From contig CM082584.2 of NCBI GenBank assembly GCA_040954595.2, forward strand, positions 7,626,001-7,690,000: 64,000 bases of DNA, given 5' to 3'. Positions 1-10,278 of this stretch are shown here, in pieces. Both the position numbers and the translations under genes were made by a program. Source of the DNA: Balanoglossus misakiensis. Lineage: Eukaryota; Hemichordata. The notes beneath the pieces were generated by a model. It was given only the letters and a program-made list of their open reading frames with translations. It was not told the DNA's origin and did not search any database. Each line of letters starts with the position of its first letter. Positions within the stretch are counted from its first letter, which is position 1.

Positions 1-922
1 TATTCGCTTGGCATAGTACAGACATCAGTGACAAAGGTTCATCTGCCTGGCAAAATAGTGAGGGATAGTCAATTTCATATCATATCTTCCAGGAAAAAAA
101 AATAGCTTAAATGAACCATAGCAAATAATCCTTGCTTAACCTTCGACCTGTTATTATTACGATGTCAAAGGTCGCAGGGAAGCACGTTGAAAAATTATTC
201 AAATCACAGATGTCTGTACATTGGGGTCAAGGTTCTACAAATTGAAAGCATATTTTGTAATCTTTCACTGTCAAAACATGAACAGTTCCAAAAAAAAGAT
301 TCACGTTTGCGGGCTGCCTGGTCATGTAGGGAAGCAAGTGACTCCAGTTCACCATTTATTCTCATGGTCAACTGAAGCGAATTCGTAGTTCTAAAAACGC
401 CAAATGGCTGACAGTGGGATTTCTTGATCTGAGTGTCCAGTCGTGACTGTCATTCGGATACAACTTCATACGGGAACTTTATTGTACGTGTTCTGGCAGT
501 GAAAAAATTACACTGAGACTCTGCCAGACATGGGCAGCAGCTTTCATTATTTATCCAGTCACCCACCTCACCACCCCCGGTGTGCAGGTTAAAAAAAAAC
601 ACGTCAATGAAGGCAGCAGGACTAAACCGAAATGTGACATTGGCAGGGTTTTGAAGCAAGTCACCTTTCCCATGCTTTGTGCTTGATGCAACCGCGGCCA
701 CACGTCACCACGATAGCTATGTGCTTGAATGATGTAACCCAGGCTATGTTAACACGGTGGTCTTCACAGCTGCTAGCTGCACAGCACATTCGGATGTTAC
801 TGACGCTGAGAAATGAGTGTCAAGGCCGCAAAATCCCTGTTCCTGAAAACAGTGACAAGAAATACTCTTTTCTTGTATCTTCCATTTTTTTTTCTCATTC
901 TTTACTGCGTTTTTGTCGACAG
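1..922. other. upstream flank / probable intron, no supported exon
   Basis: No exon here can be supported from both a recognisable protein segment and splice signals. The stretch just before 923 is a T-rich polypyrimidine tract ending in AG, so at least the right part is probably intron of the gene whose last exon follows. Short ORFs in it resemble nothing I know. Confidence 0.4.
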
Positions 923-1105
923 TGTGTGTTGGTCGGTGACAGTGAAGGACAAGTGGCCGTCTTCCAGCTCAGATGTATGCCATCTGTTGCAGAAAATCAG
1001 GTAATTCACCGGAGGTCTAGTGATCCAGTGCCTGTGACATCAATCAGACATTTGCAATCGGCCAGATCTCAGCTTACCTGTGGTCAAAAATTGCTGTCTT
1101 TGTAG
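923..1105 (+). CDS. C-terminal exon of a WD-repeat, dynein intermediate chain-like protein (partial)
   Basis: A polypyrimidine tract and AG at 921-922 precede an open exon beginning CVLVGDSEGQVAVFQL and continuing to CMPS. The VLVGDxxGxVxVxxL pattern is the last WD-repeat blade of axonemal dynein intermediate chains; it reminds me most of DNAI4/WDR78, but that is from memory of the family. The frame runs to a TAG at 1103-1105, giving a terminal exon of 60 codons. A good alternative donor (CAG|GTAATT) lies at 1000/1001, so the exon may instead end there and splice onward. Earlier exons lie outside the window or were not found. The product would act in ciliary or axonemal dynein assembly. Confidence 0.6.
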   Translation, partial: CVLVGDSEGQVAVFQLRCMPSVAENQVIHRRSSDPVPVTSIRHLQSARSQLTCGQKLLSL

Positions 1106-3128
1106 TGTCAAGGCATTGCACTTTTTTCACATTTTCTTTTTCTGTCACAAAGTTTCAGAATGACCAAGTATCGCTTAAGCTTATGAACTTTCATTTCTTA
1201 ACCCTTTCAACCATAGTTCCCTCTTTAGAGGGCCAACATTACCATAGAAAATAATGGGTTTGGACTGAACTGTGGTGGTGAAAGGGTTAAACATGGCAAA
1301 AATCGGCCATCTTGGAATTGTCAACCATGAGATTTTCAACACTCACCTAGGTAGCAAAACCCTATTTAAGGTAGTAAGAATTCTGCCTGTTCCACAGTCC
1401 ACACTGCACAGATCAGTTTTAAAAATTTGCACAGGCAAGCATGCCAAACCTCAAGCCTGCATTGCCGGAATGCATTCGATATCTGCAAGTTCACACAAAG
1501 TTTGGAAATATTTCTGTGTTAAAATTTTGTACAGGTTGAGTTGCTACAGAAGATTGTCGAGCAGAACTCTATGATCAACAATACCAAGAAGAAGTAAACA
1601 TGGAGACGGAAGTCGGCGGCCATCTTGAAACTCTCATACCCGATGGCTCCGATGAGAGTGGTGCCGAAAAGCAAATAACTCAAAAAAAAAAAAATTACAA
1701 AAAATTGTTTTTGGAGCAACTTGTTGATTCCAACTACACATTGTTTGTTCACAAACAATAGACATATTTCCGGCAAAATTTGTTTCTTTACGAACCCGAT
1801 ACATAATCGGTCTAATTAATTTTAAGTGGTGTATATATTATGTTTGCCATTTCATGTACAGCACTTGTGGTTTTGAGCCCTTCTCGAAGTTAATCCGGTT
1901 TTTGTTGTAGATGTGTACAGTTTCAGCAGGTGACAGAGATGCGGAAACACTCCTGGGACCTGCTGGAAGTTTTCCGGGAATTTTCTTGAATGTTGTCTTT
2001 TCCTTAACATTTGTGTAAGATTTTTTATAAAATGATAGAAATGTAGAAAACTCAGTGACAACATTATCACTGGTACAGTTTAAACACGGTGTTTTATTGT
2101 ATATTCCCCGCTACAAGTGAAGTATATTGTAAATATCTTGTAATATTATGAAGATATGTAAACATGTAAGAAAAGACCATTTAAAAAAAAATATTTTTAT
2201 TAAGTAATTTTTAATCTAATTATGACTCATTGTATTAAGACTGTTTACATGAATTGGATATAAATATGTTTCCTTTTCAAAAAGTGTATAGTGGCTTTTG
2301 ATCTTGTGTCAATGTTACAGGTTGGTCTTTGTATTTAAATGCAGCAATTCCTGTTTTAAAATTGTTTCCTATGTTACTGTGCGTTCAACCACAAAAATTT
2401 TAAATTTGGCAATGACAAATGTTGAAACGACCATGAACTGTTACATTTGGCCTATCACAAAACTCAGCACTAAAATTAGCAACAGAATGACCAATAACAC
2501 TTCTTTTTAAATGAAGTTAACAGTTAATATTGTCTGTGAATTTTTTAATGTAAAAAAGTTATGTACAGACCTAAGACTGTCCTGAGGAATACAAAATTGA
2601 TTTTTTATATAAAAAAAAAGGAAGTAACATTTTCAAGAATTTTATACAATGAAATGTTCAGTAATCACTTGATCTGATGCGGCTTTCCCAACATTAATAT
2701 CGAACAAACCAACTACTTAAAATGTTATGGGGACCTAACATGACACTGATATGGGTAAAAAAAGCCCATTTCAGGACAGAAAAGGCCACAGTAACTGTAG
2801 TTTTTTTCATTCATTGGAATGCAATTTGTCGGTAAAGTTCGATAAAAAACAGTCTGCTTAAACTTCTCATAATCTATTCCAGTTTGTTGAGTGCCAGTCA
2901 TGAAAATTACAGGGAAAATTGTTTCATTGTAACAAACAACAAAAATCAGACTATGCATTAATTTCAAATCACATTAAAAAGAAAACATGGTGGCCATGCA
3001 CCAAACCTAAGATTCTGATTATCTACATTAATAGCGAAGGAGTCTACATGTCAAGGTTTTTCATATATAAAAACTTCACCGTCCTGTCCCAACCCAACCC
3101 TACTCAAAACTGCCTTCACAGTGCTTCG
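1106..3128. other. 3' flanks of two convergent genes
   Basis: AT-rich sequence between the stop of the WD-repeat exon (+) and the stop of the membrane protein gene (-). It probably holds both 3' UTRs. It contains the MITE-like element at 1198-1290 and no convincing exon. Confidence 0.4.
1198..1290 (+). mobile_element. MITE-like element, copy 1
   Basis: A 93-bp element starts TTAACCCTTTCA and ends TGAAAGGGTTAA, a perfect 12-bp terminal inverted repeat. The inside also has a short dyad around CTCTTTAGAG. A second copy in opposite orientation lies at 9864-9959, with shared internal blocks such as TTTGGACTGAACT. It is too short to encode anything; non-autonomous transposon status is inferred. 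Confidence 0.65.
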
Positions 3129-4113
3129 TTAGCGTTTGATGGCTTCATCGTAGGTTGGAAGATCCATATCCACAGTTGATGGTGGAGGGTTCTGAACAGC
3201 TCCACCGGTCGTTGCCACGCCTTCATTATCGGTAACACCAAACCTAAAGAGCAAACAGCATGAAAAGATTATCAAAGGCAGTGTGTGTGCTCTCCATTCT
3301 CCGTACATAGATTGCAGTGCGTAGATAATTCTAACCTAGCTAGGGGGTCTGGTGCAGCCAGTCCCCTTAGCCTAGGTTAGCTACAATTGACTTTCAAAAT
3401 TCTTACCCTGCCACCGGGGGCGCTGTTGGAGCTGTAAATGGCTGTGAAGACTGTTCAGCAGGGGTTGTATACTGCGAAGGAGGATATTGTCCTGGTTGCT
3501 GTGGATACGGCTGTGGTGGGTACTGCCCTGGTTGCTGTGGATACGGCTGTGGTGGGTACTGCCCTGGTTGCTGTGGATACGGCTGTGGAGGGTACTGCCC
3601 TGGTTGCTGTGGAAACGCCTGTGGAGGGTACTGCCCTGGTTGCTGTGGAAACGCCTGTGGAGGGTATGGAGCAACTCCTGGCTGACCGGGTGGTGGTGGT
3701 GGTACCGCGCCAACTCCGATTGTGGTTGACACCGGTGCCGGATGGCCCCCCACGACGACAGCATTCCCTGCACTTTGCTGGCTGCGGCAACACATGACAA
3801 TGCCGACAACGCACAAAACCACGCCAATCATAAGGATCATCGGCCCGAGAGCGAGCATTGGCATTCCGATGCTAACACCACTGGCCGTAATGCCGATTCC
3901 TACGAAGATCAGAAAAAATGCAAACATCAAGCTGAACATGGCGCATTTAGCTCTGTTCGCCACCACGATTCCTGACCCCGCGCCGACGCCCGCACCACGG
4001 CGTCCATGGTGACGGGCGCGATGATGGTGGCGTATCATGTGGTGGTGATGAGCTCGATGATGGTGTCCACGATGAGCGCGGTGACCATGACGTCCTCTTT
4101 CTCCCTGTCCCAT
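3129..4113 (-). CDS. His-rich two-helix membrane protein with Pro/Gln/Tyr repeat tail (two exons)
   Basis: Coding exons are 4113-3407 and 3243-3129 on the minus strand, joined by a GT-AG intron (donor GG|gtaaga, acceptor ctttag|G), giving 273 residues. The ATG at 4113 is directly preceded by an in-frame TAA, which fixes the start. Residues 9-37 are very rich in His and Arg. Two hydrophobic helices follow at about 57-79 and 84-107, ending in CysCysArg, a possible palmitoylation site. Residues 151-210 are five tandem 12-residue units of the form PPQ(A/P)(F/Y)PQQPGQY, encoded by 36-bp DNA repeats. The second exon ends DLPTYDEAIKR; LPTY (264-267) is a typical ligand for WW domains. No enzymatic domain is visible. 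A small membrane adaptor recruiting WW-domain or ubiquitin-ligase proteins is an inference from the tail. Confidence 0.75.
3331..3380. repeat. intronic inverted repeat
   Basis: CTAACCTAGCTAGGGGG (3331-3347) and CCCCTTAGCCTAGGTTAG (3363-3380) are nearly reverse-complementary around a 15-nt loop. The pair sits in the single intron of the membrane protein gene and would form a strong hairpin in its pre-mRNA. Confidence 0.6.
3484..3663 (-). repeat. 36-bp coding minisatellite, five units
   Basis: Five consecutive 36-bp units encode the 12-residue Pro/Gln/Tyr repeats. They fall into two subtypes: the three nearer the C terminus read QPYP, the two nearer the N terminus read QAFP. That pattern suggests two rounds of local duplication. 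Confidence 0.8.
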
Positions 4114-4622
4114 TTATGCTCTTGGCTATTCTTTGAAGTCTGAAAAATTGAAAGTACGACCATTCACAGATAAAACATAGCTGGAAAGATGTGGCAAATG
4201 TCACTGTAAACGTTGCTGAAATTGTCTACTGTGTTTCATTAATATTTTATTCAAACGTAACTACAGCCCAAATTAGATCCAGATTTTAAATAAAAATATA
4301 ATTTAGCTTTATAAATTTCAGCTTGTAATAACTTTCCAGAAACATCCACACTGTAATTCGCTAATACCGCACCTTCGCGAACTGGAAAGTCCAGACTGTT
4401 CGGTACAGTCGTATGAGGGCGCTCCGTTCCTCCACCACGAACAGCCAGGGCGTTAACCTGCAGACAAATGGATACACGCTAAAGGCTTGTTTATACCCAT
4501 TTACAAATGGCCGTCCATTTTCATGTCGCTACTGCCACACGGCGTGGGCCTGTGGGCCCACGGCGCCTGCACAACCTGGTCCAAGTCCCGATCAGTTTGG
4601 CCCGTTGCTAACCCCCGTCCCG

Positions 4623-4647
4623 ACCACAGGTCGGTGCGACCTGTGGT
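4623..4647. repeat. short perfect inverted repeat
   Basis: ACCACAGGT (4623-4631) and ACCTGTGGT (4639-4647) are perfect 9-bp arms around a 7-nt loop. No promoter element around it identifies a function. Confidence 0.55.
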
Positions 4648-4672
4648 CCCGACCATACTGACGGGAGACCCA

Positions 4673-4705
4673 TGTGTGTGTGTGTGTGTGTGGGGGGGGG
4701 GGGGT
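4673..4705. repeat. (GT)n-(G)n microsatellite
   Basis: About ten GT units run directly into a stretch of roughly 13 G. Confidence 0.95.
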
Positions 4706-5375
4706 GATACTACCACCGAAATCACAAATGTTGTCTTCGAACTCGTTAAGCTTATAGTCTAGAATCTAGGCGTCGTGATACTTACAGATCTGGGTCTTGT
4801 TCTTACGTGAGTTCGTTACCCGAAATTTCCCAGACGATAGCTTCTACACTGTATATAGGGGCCTATTCGAGGTCTAGCTTGTCGGCGTACTCATTGACAG
4901 TGGAACAGAATGACCTTCAGCTCATAGGCACGTCACGCCCCAGAGGCAGAAGGTCATGAAGGTCGCGGTCCCATACAGTGGTGCCCACTTCCGGGAAAGC
5001 TGCTTGGAATTTTAATTATACGCTTTTAATGACGTCAAAATGACCAATAGGCGTCAGTTTGCAATTTCTATATAAAGTAAACCCAAATTTCGTAGCAGAA
5101 TGTAATAATTTTGGGCTTATTTCCATGTCCTTCAATTAATACTCTTATATTGAAAACAAAATCTCGGTTGCGCTGAAATTTGAAAATGCCCCCGACTAGT
5201 TCAATGCGAATTAACTGTGCAGCACAATGACGATTTGGTCCGTAGATCTTCCGAATATCGACTGGCCTCACAATAGTTATAATGTGCCCGATGTGGGACG
5301 AACTAAACCGTAACGTCAAATAAAAGTAGATGATGTATTACTCTTTGAAGTTTTCATGAAATATTTTAAAAGGTT

Positions 5376-5692
5376 GACAAGAAAATACAACAGGTTACAG
5401 AGATTACTTGTGGTAGAAAACGCCGTCAGTTCTATAATTTTATTCCGTCACATTTGAGCTTGACTGCGCAGGATATTCAGCTCCAAGACATTTTTTATTA
5501 AAATTATAGCACTTTTATGAAAGTGAACTCGACTTTGGGGTGGGGCTCCATCATACGTCTGTACGAAACATGAAAAATAGCCAAAGATTTCAAACATACA
5601 TTTGCATATCTCTTGCCGGTCATTCCCCCAGACATTGAACGCCAGGTGCATATACTATTATATGGTGAAAGGTCGTAGAGGTGACGTAGGTA
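5376..5692 (+). repeat. 5' flank duplication, copy 1 (next to the sulfotransferase ATG)
   Basis: About 317 bp, beginning GACAAGAAAATACAACAGG and ending just before the ATG at 5699, recurs with small indels and substitutions at 6230-6569 inside intron 1. This copy holds the sequence immediately upstream of the start codon, probably 5' UTR and proximal promoter. Confidence 0.85.
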
Positions 5693-5698
5693 GGGAAA

Positions 5699-8600
5699 AT
5701 GGCCAGGAAGGAACGTGAACAACCCGACGCTATGCCAGCGTTAAATCTTCCCGAGAAGTTTATCGAAGACGGCGTGGTTTTCCCCGGTTACATCAGGAAA
5801 GACCTAAAAGAATCCATCGAAAAGTTTGAGTGTAGGGACGACGACGTGTACGTTGTGACCTATCCAAAATCAGGTGAGTTGTTTTTGGTAGCGCATGTCC
5901 AGAGTTGGACGGGCCGGAATAGGTTGAACCCCGACCCCACGTTCTAAAGATTATGCTGGACGGCCACGGTGGTCGTAATTTTTTTGATGAACGTAGTCCA
6001 CATTCTCGTGCAAAGGATAAATAGGCCCAACCCGTTTGAGGAAAATCTTCAAGATTTCAGTGTAACCTTGTAGTGACATGAATAATAGTTTCTCAGTCGT
6101 CTATAAATGTAGGTCATTCATGAGTATGTATTGTCAAGGGATCAAGGGTAAAGGTTATATACTAGTATAGGGATAGAGATCTCGTGTCATAGTTATTATC
6201 TTATGGAATGGGATTTTTAAGCGTGAGCTGACAAGAAAATACAACAGGTTACAGAGATTACTTGTGGTAGAAAACGCCGCCAGTTCTATAATCTTATTCC
6301 GTCGCATTTGAGCTTGACTGCGGCAGGATATTAAGCTCCAAGATTTAAAGATACCATTGATGTTAAAATTATAGTATTTTTTATGAAAATCACACTCGAC
6401 TTTGGGGTGGGGTCCATCATACGTCTGTACGATACATGTAAAATAGCCAAAGATTTCAAACGTACATTTGCATATATCTCGTTGCCGGTCATTCCCCCAG
6501 ACATTGAACGCCAGGTGTATATACTAGTACATGTATATGGTGAAAGGTCGCAGACGTGGCGTAGGTAGTTATCCAGTGACCTACATGGTATAGACCCTCA
6601 CACCAGTGGTTATATAAGCAGCTCTTAGGGCTTTAATTGGCGGGTACGAAGGTCCAGAGACCTCAAGCCTACACTTTGAATGCATTGGAAAGAAACTGAC
6701 GAATGGATAAGGTATTCAGCAAAACTTTCCAGAAGAACTGGGTGAATAATAAATATTTGGTGTATTTTATTTCAGGCACAACCTGGGCCATTGAGATGGT
6801 GTCGCTTGTTCTCAACAATGCCAACACTGAATACAACTTGAGTTTGGACCAGATGGCCAGAGTACCTGTACTGGAATTGCGCGTGGGCTTCGTACAAAGG
6901 TATGCATGCGCAATTAACCCCTTTGTTAACCCAAACAAACAAACAAGATTCTTTTTGCATAGAAAACAGACGCAAGATGTTGGCTGTACGTCTGCAGACG
7001 TGGGTTCAACACACACGTACCATTGTATCCTGACAGGTTGAGGTCATTCGTCGTGTTTATTTATCCAATATTCATGATATTGTCACGGATTCTGCCGCAA
7101 CGCGTACGGGAACGGATGTGGTTTTACGTTTCAAGTGTGCTGTCTTCGGACGGGATGGCATTCCTGAATTCGATTTCGTCACCTCGCGTCATTAAGTCTC
7201 ATCTACCGCGCCAGTTTTTCCCGAAGAAAGCGCTGAAGAAAAAATGCAAGGTGAGAATCGCGCTTGTTCGACTGAGATGCAGTCGCATTTTATTTTATAC
7301 ACCCAAACTCTGCTGGACAAAACCACGTCGGTTTAAAGTTTGACGACTTTTTTGCCGAGTCATTGAGAAATGCTTGGAAGAAAGTTGCAGTACAAAGGAA
7401 GAAATTTCCCTCGACGTTTGCAAGTGGGCTATAGCTGTAGACGAGCAAGATGAATTTTGCCGAGGGGAAGAGACCTAGTTATAGTTTGTCTACATTCGAC
7501 TGCTGTACTAGTATAGCTATAGGCAGCTTGTTGTATTAGAATTTAGGAATGTCGTCGATCGCGTAGCCGGCTATTCCCACTTTGGATGTTCTAATATTGG
7601 ATTGTTCTCGTCTCACAGATTGTCTACGTTATAAGGAATCCAAAGGATACAATCGTGTCTTACTACTACTTCCACAAAAACAATTATTATCATGGATACT
7701 TTGACGGCACTTGGTCCACATTCTTCAAAGCCTACCTCGATAAACAAGGTAGGCCTGTATATGTATCTGTTCGACTGCGCCTAAAGATTTTTCGATGAAT
7801 GAAACCATACTTTCAGTACACCATAAGAAATACATATGAAATTATTGGCATCATCTACGCACGTAAGGAATTCCCATAAGGTTCGCATACGGGCGAGCGC
7901 TATTCTTTGTAAATATATGTGTTCGTGTTTGTCTTTGACGCAGTTCCTTATGGAGATTGGTTCGACCATGTATTAGGATGGTGGGAACACAGCGCAGATG
8001 AAAATGCATGTTTCCTGAAGTACGAGGAAATGAAAAAGGTAGTGCAAAGGTCTCACTCTCTCATGGACTTATGGCCAATTAAAGGCATATGGTTACCTAT
8101 GCAAATATAACCACTGTTACCATTGAAAGTTCATACATATCCAATCAGAGATGGTCAGCGCGCCACCACACGGTCATTCGAACACTTGCATAAGCCCATG
8201 TGATCTTATGAAAGCATATGAAATTTAGAGGTGCCTGTACCTTCCCTTGAAGAATACAACTAAGACGCCTGTATCCTTCCCCAGAATCCCAGAGATGCTG
8301 TAAAGAAGTTGTGTACATTCTTTGAGAAGACCTTATCGGAAGAGGAGACCCAAAAGATTCTTGAACATTGCAGTTTCCAGAACATGAAGAAAAACCCAAC
8401 GGTAAACATGGACACCCACAGACTAATCTTTGATTTGAAGAAGGGCGCGTTTATAAGGAAAGGTAATGGCGTGAGCTGTCACTGTTTATGTTAGCATATT
8501 TTAACGATCAGATACTCGAATCTTCTTATAACTTTCATAGCCAACCGGTGACACAATTGACTAAATGTGCGCACACCACGATACTGGTGTGCACGTTCTC

Positions 8601-8817
8601 TGAACGGGAGGCTGTATACACGGATGCGACACATGGTTATTACAGCCCGTTTGGTCGACCGAATACATGTTCTGAAGAATTACTTGAAAATGTATCTTCT
8701 TTTATTTTAGGCGTTGTTGGCGATTGGGAGAACCACTTCACAGTTGCTGAGAATGCGGCGTTCGAGGAATTGTATGCCAAGAAGATGAAGGGTTCGGGAC
8801 TCGCTCTTGAATGGTGA
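5699..8817 (+). CDS. cytosolic-type sulfotransferase (seven exons)
   Basis: Exons 5699-5873, 6776-6899, 7037-7250, 7619-7748, 7944-8038, 8285-8462 and 8711-8817 join with GT-AG introns in one frame to 340 residues. The enzyme transfers sulfuryl from PAPS to small acceptors. Visible motifs are the PAPS 5'-phosphosulfate loop YPKSGTTW (55-62, split by intron 1), catalytic His in SPRVIKSHLP (His155), the 3'-phosphate motif YVIRNPKDTIVSYY (Arg177, Ser185), and RKGVVGDWENHFT (304-316). The spacing from His155 to Arg177 equals that in SULT1 enzymes. Length exceeds the usual 290-300. The excess sits mostly at about 104-137, a hydrophobic segment between the PAPS loop and the catalytic His. The KxxxTVxxxE dimer motif is degenerate (Glu312 for Lys, Ala321 for Glu). 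Substrate cannot be told. Confidence 0.93.
6230..6569 (+). repeat. 5' flank duplication, copy 2 (inside sulfotransferase intron 1)
   Basis: Homologous to 5376-5692 along its whole length, with about 20 extra bases. It places a second copy of the start-proximal flank inside the gene, upstream of exon 2. Confidence 0.85.
6610..6620 (+). promoter_or_regulatory. TATA-like box in sulfotransferase intron 1
   Basis: TTATATAAGCA lies about 40 bp after the duplicated flank and 83 bp before an ATG (6703). That ATG is in frame with exon 2 if the intron 1 acceptor is read through. It could be an alternative internal promoter; position is the only evidence. Confidence 0.3.
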
Positions 8818-9521
8818 CGTCAATAGACGATTTTCCACCCACTGCGAGATCTCGCGAGACTTACCGTAGCAACGGGTTGTTCAGCCAAGTGGTGCAAATC
8901 ATGTCCATAGGCCATGTGTTTGTCCTGCATCAGGATGTCCTCTTGATCTCATTTAGTCTGCCTACCCACGCGATATCTTGCAATTGAGTTCTGAAAATGG
9001 TCAATCCCCCCGTCAAATCACTACAGGTAGGCCTACATGCATATGCATAAGAATATCAAATGAAGCCAAATGGAATATACTTAATTTAGCCTTACGTAAT
9101 ATTTGTTGATTAGTCAAAGATGCATATGCCAAGCATCAAATCAGTACCACACACGCCTTATTTAAGAACATGTACAGACACATAACTTAGGCCTAAAACG
9201 CAGCAAAGTGGTTTTATAAGCAAATTTTAATAGTAAATGTAATCGATAAGGACACTTTTAAGTAGAAGAGATTGCCAACTCTATTGAATCCACAAAAATA
9301 TAGTTTCAAATTTGAAAAAATATACATGAAGCTTCTCTTGGTCCTTGAACTCGAGATGGCGGTCTAACAGTCAAGTTAAATTTACGTCGGACTCGTTACA
9401 TTATTAATAACGATTAATAAGATAAGGAATTAAGGCACCCTAACAAGAAAAATGAGTCCACAATAATGATCTATCTCGTCTGCGGCCTCTGGTGTCTTCC
9501 GCGGTTGCAGGTTGGTTTCAT
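8818..9521. other. convergent 3' flank
   Basis: Between the sulfotransferase stop and the 3' UTR exon of the minus-strand protease gene. AT-rich. It should hold both polyadenylation regions; I see no decisive signal and no exon. Confidence 0.4.
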
Positions 9522-9522
9522 T
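9440..9522 (-). other. probable 3' UTR exon of the protease-lectin gene
   Basis: On the minus strand a clear acceptor (ttttattttcag) ends at 9523. The previous exon ends with a TAG that directly abuts a GTATGT donor (10000 downward). The exon starting at 9522 would therefore be untranslated. Its lower boundary is arbitrary because no clear poly(A) signal was found. Confidence 0.4.
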
Positions 9523-9863
9523 CTGAAAATAAAATAAAAACTAAGGTTAGCTAAAAGAGACAATAATGGACCTGAGTTGAAATATGCGTGTCAAGTGAAC
9601 GTTTGTTTTTCAAACTTTGATAAAGAGTTGTTTTGTTCGCGATATCCTTGTCATGTACGTTCAAAATTATGATTCAGAAGTAGTCGACCATTGAATTGAA
9701 CATGTTTTGATTAGGCCCAGCTGATGTAGAAGGATAATTTAAGTAAAATCCAAAATGTATGGTTACAAAATGGTATTTGGATAGCGTCATCGTGTAGAAG
9801 AGGGAGGAAAGTTGAATAGTAGGCCAATGACAAGGGGAATGTACTCTGGACTGACTTAGGATC

Positions 9864-9959
9864 TTATCCTTTTCACCACTATAGTTCAGTCCAAATCCAT
9901 TGTTTTCTATGGTATTGGTTGAACCTCTATATAGAGGTAACCGGGTTTGAAAGGGTTAA
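9864..9959 (-). mobile_element. MITE-like element, copy 2
   Basis: Inverted relative to copy 1 (1198-1290). It ends TGAAAGGGTTAA and begins TTATCCTTTTCA, a slightly diverged terminal repeat. Internal blocks shared with copy 1 include AGTTCAGTCCAAA. It lies in the last intron of the protease-lectin gene. Confidence 0.65.
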
Positions 9960-10000
9960 GGATAATGTAGAAGACATCGTATGTCTTTTTATGTACATAC

Positions 10001-10278
10001 CTATGCATACTCGCATACATAGTTGATTTCCAAGTACTTTTGAACACCGGGGCAAGGGTCACCGAAGATGCCATTGGAAGCAGCAATGTCGCAGGTGTCT
10101 TCTTCATCACACACCAGAGATATGAACTCGAAGCTGTCGTCGGTTCCACAGTTGGTGACAGAGCTCCATCCGCACACGTCGGTTGCCGTTCGACCGTAGT
10201 TTGAGGAGACGGTTCTTATTTTGCCACCGGGGCATGAGAGCGTGGCGGTCTGGCCTTCACACGCAACAACTTGGCCGC
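10001..10278 (-). other. SUEL (rhamnose-binding type) lectin domain 2, last coding exon
   Basis: Residues 1711-1801. It carries the family landmarks ACEGQTATLSCPGG, NYGR, and FGDPCPGVQKYLEINYVC, i.e. the YGR and DPC motifs with the KYL strand and eight Cys. This family binds L-rhamnose or D-galactose in sea urchin eggs and fish roe. The TAG stop is directly followed by a splice donor. Confidence 0.9.

Larger units (their letters stand above)
4114..5375. other. divergent intergenic region
   Basis: Lies between the membrane protein gene (-) and the sulfotransferase (+). A TTTTTCAG acceptor-like site about 35 nt upstream of the ATG at 4113 suggests the membrane protein gene has a 5' UTR exon further up. 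A TATA-like CTATATAAAG sits near 5069 on the plus strand. A hairpin and a GT/G microsatellite are listed separately. No coding exon recognised. Confidence 0.4.

Noticed and set aside
3438-3797. Plus-strand Val/Ala/Thr and Trp/Leu repeat ORFs
   Set aside because: They are shadows of the 36-bp coding repeats of the minus-strand membrane protein gene.
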